Assembly: GCA_903840435.1 (NCBI GenBank)
Contig: CAIMFV010000010.1
Location: 124,001-188,000 of the forward strand
Origin: an uncultured Caulobacterales bacterium
GTDB lineage: Bacteria; Pseudomonadota; Alphaproteobacteria; Caulobacterales; Caulobacteraceae
Length of the DNA: 64,000 nucleotides
Direction of reading: 5' to 3'
The notes beneath the pieces were generated by a model. That model had not been told where the DNA came from, searched no databases, and saw only the letters and a list, made by a program, of their open reading frames with translations. This document shows, piece after piece, positions 62,778 to 64,000 of the stretch. Made by a program: the position numbers and the translations under genes. Numbering within the stretch: the first letter of the stretch is position 1; each line of letters opens with the position of its first letter.

Positions 62778-64000
62778 CTATCGGAATGGCGGCTCATCAA
62801 AGGCGCGCAATTTTCGGCTGTGCAAGGCAGACCCCTCGCGATGCAGCAGGGTCATGGTCTTGATGCCGATGCGCAAATGTTGGCTAATTGCCTGTTCGTA
62901 GAAGCGATTGGCCTGTCCAGGAAGTTTCAACTCGCCGTGCAGCGGCTTGTCGGAGACACACAACAAAGTGCCGTAGGGCACTCTGAACCGGTAGCCTTGC
63001 GCCGCAATGGTGGCGCTTTCCATATCGATGGCCACCGCACGCGATTGGTTGAATCTGAGGGCCGAGGCCGTATAGCGCAACTCCCAGTTTCGGTCATCAG
63101 TGGTGACGACCGTCCCTGTGCGCAGACGCCGCTTCAGCACCTCGCCCGCTTCTCCGGTTATCCGTTCGGCGGCCTGAAATAAGGCGAGCTGCACCTCGGC
63201 AATGGCGGGAATGGGGATTTCCGGCGGCAGGGCGGCGTCCAGCACATGGTCGTCGCGCAGATAGGCGTGGGCGAGCACATAGTCGCCAATGGTCTGGCTG
63301 GGCCTAAGCCCGCCGCAATGGCCAATCATCAGCCAGGCTTCTGGACGCAGCACCGCCAGGTGGTCGGTGATGGTCTTGGCGTTGGAGGGGCCGACGCCAA
63401 TATTAACAAGGCTAATCCCGCGACCATCCTCGGCAATCAGGTGATAAGCAGGCATCTGGTGGCGTCGCCACGGGGCCTCAGCAATCTTTGTTTCCGCATC
63501 CGGCGTCTTAGCGTCGACCATGACCCCGCCCGGACAGGAGAGGTGCGTGTAGCGCCCGCCTTTGCGAATCTCAGCCAGCGCCAGGGTGACAAATTCATCC
63601 ATATAGCGGTGGTAGTTGGTGAACAGCACATAGGGCTGCACGTGCTCTGCCGGCCCGCCCGTATAGTGCTTCAGGCGGGCCAGGCTGAAGTCGACTCGCA
63701 AGGCGTCAAACAGCGCGAGCGGCGCGTCGCCGTCCACGCCAAGCTCCAGTAATCCATCGGCAGTTTCATCACCGATGACCACCAATTGCGTCGTCGGAAA
63801 CCATTTGGCCAGATCCGCCGAGGCCGCCCGGTCGAGGTCCAAGCCTTGGGCGCCATCAAGCACATAGGGATAGGGAATTTCCTGGGTTGAGGGCCGCACC
63901 TCAATTTCGACGCCATAGTCTTGGATCAACAGATCCAACTGTTCGACCAGATAGGGGCGAAACAGCGCCGGGCGGGTCAGGGTGGAACGATAGACGCCGG
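62778..64000 (-). CDS. amn: AMP nucleosidase (N-terminus outside window)
   Basis: Amn splits AMP to adenine and ribose-5-phosphate. Reading from the window edge gives GVYRSTLTRPALFRPYLVEQ, followed by the N-terminal regulatory domain and the C-terminal phosphorylase-like catalytic domain (VNIGVGPSNAKTITDHLAVL, MIGHCGGLRPSQTIGDYVLA, AIDMESATIAAQGYRFRVPY). The frame is open to base 64000, so the gene continues beyond. About 407 codons are present. The start is not in the window. Confidence 0.94.
   Translation of the reverse strand, partial: GVYRSTLTRPALFRPYLVEQLDLLIQDYGVEIEVRPSTQEIPYPYVLDGAQGLDLDRAASADLAKWFPTTQLVVIGDETADGLLELGVDGDAPLALFDALRVDFSLARLKHYTGGPAEHVQPYVLFTNYHRYMDEFVTLALAEIRKGGRYTHLSCPGGVMVDAKTPDAETKIAEAPWRRHQMPAYHLIAEDGRGISLVNIGVGPSNAKTITDHLAVLRPEAWLMIGHCGGLRPSQTIGDYVLAHAYLRDDHVLDAALPPEIPIPAIAEVQLALFQAAERITGEAGEVLKRRLRTGTVVTTDDRNWELRYTASALRFNQSRAVAIDMESATIAAQGYRFRVPYGTLLCVSDKPLHGELKLPGQANRFYEQAISQHLRIGIKTMTLLHREGSALHSRKLRAFDEPPFR

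Noticed and set aside
1-64000. CRISPR array or prophage
   Set aside because: No regularly spaced repeats with unique spacers, no cas genes and no phage structural genes are present in the window.

Overview
This is a 64 kb stretch of chromosome from a GC-rich alphaproteobacterium. The pairing of gcrA with rcdA (both CtrA-linked cell-cycle genes), the aroA-cmk-rpsA and rimP-nusA-ylxR-infB orders, a TIGR02300/FYDLN-acid gene and a tRNA-Ala(GGC) point to Caulobacterales, probably a Hyphomonadaceae-like or Caulobacter-like lineage. The genus cannot be fixed from the sequence alone.

Layout. (1) 1-3.7 kb: aroA-cmk-rpsA on the minus strand and a divergent FYDLN-acid gene. (2) 3.8-14.4 kb: an accessory-looking stretch that begins at tRNA-Ala(GGC). 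It holds a broken P450 remnant, a three-gene operon (degenerate Nudix/NrtR-like regulator, SPFH protein, NAD-kinase-like protein), a CYP153-type alkane hydroxylase, a PilZ protein, a VOC protein, an OprB-like porin, another outer-membrane protein, an SDR and an Hsp20. (3) 14.5-20.7 kb: the infB-ylxR-nusA-rimP translation/transcription operon. (4) 20.8-27.4 kb: carbonic anhydrase, maleylacetoacetate/maleylpyruvate isomerase and FAH-family hydrolase, then a divergent ABC ATPase with a 1190-residue ABC-permease/M1-aminopeptidase fusion. (5) 27.4-36.5 kb: nrdA and nrdB, rcdA, a DUF1192 gene, quinone oxidoreductase, murI, an ABC-2 permease, gcrA and rpmE. (6) 36.6-49.5 kb: ABC exporter, folC, a thioredoxin-like gene, sdhCDAB, hisBHAFE, a PfkB kinase and an ATP-grasp protein. 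(7) 49.7-56.4 kb: comM (yifB), cut in two by a 5175 bp transposon. (8) 56.4-64 kb: hybrid histidine kinase, ampG, maeB, a tyrosine phosphatase and amn (cut by the window edge).

The main discovery is the transposon at 50595-55769. It has near-perfect 24 bp terminal inverted repeats (23/24), an exact 8 bp target duplication (GAATTCAC) and an IS1595-family transposase. Its other genes are an aqpS-arsC-arsR arsenic cassette, a DUF6471-like small protein, a coiled-coil/HTH-like protein and an AT-rich gene for an unknown membrane protein. Removing the element and one duplication copy restores a 510-codon comM reading frame exactly, so the insertion looks recent. The second candidate system is the Nudix-regulator/SPFH/NAD-kinase triad at 5053-7673. 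I also report a 101 bp dispersed palindromic repeat (two copies), palindromes and possible NrdR boxes upstream of nrdA, GANTC and DnaA-like sites upstream of gcrA, and paired 17-bp-period direct repeats upstream of CYP153.
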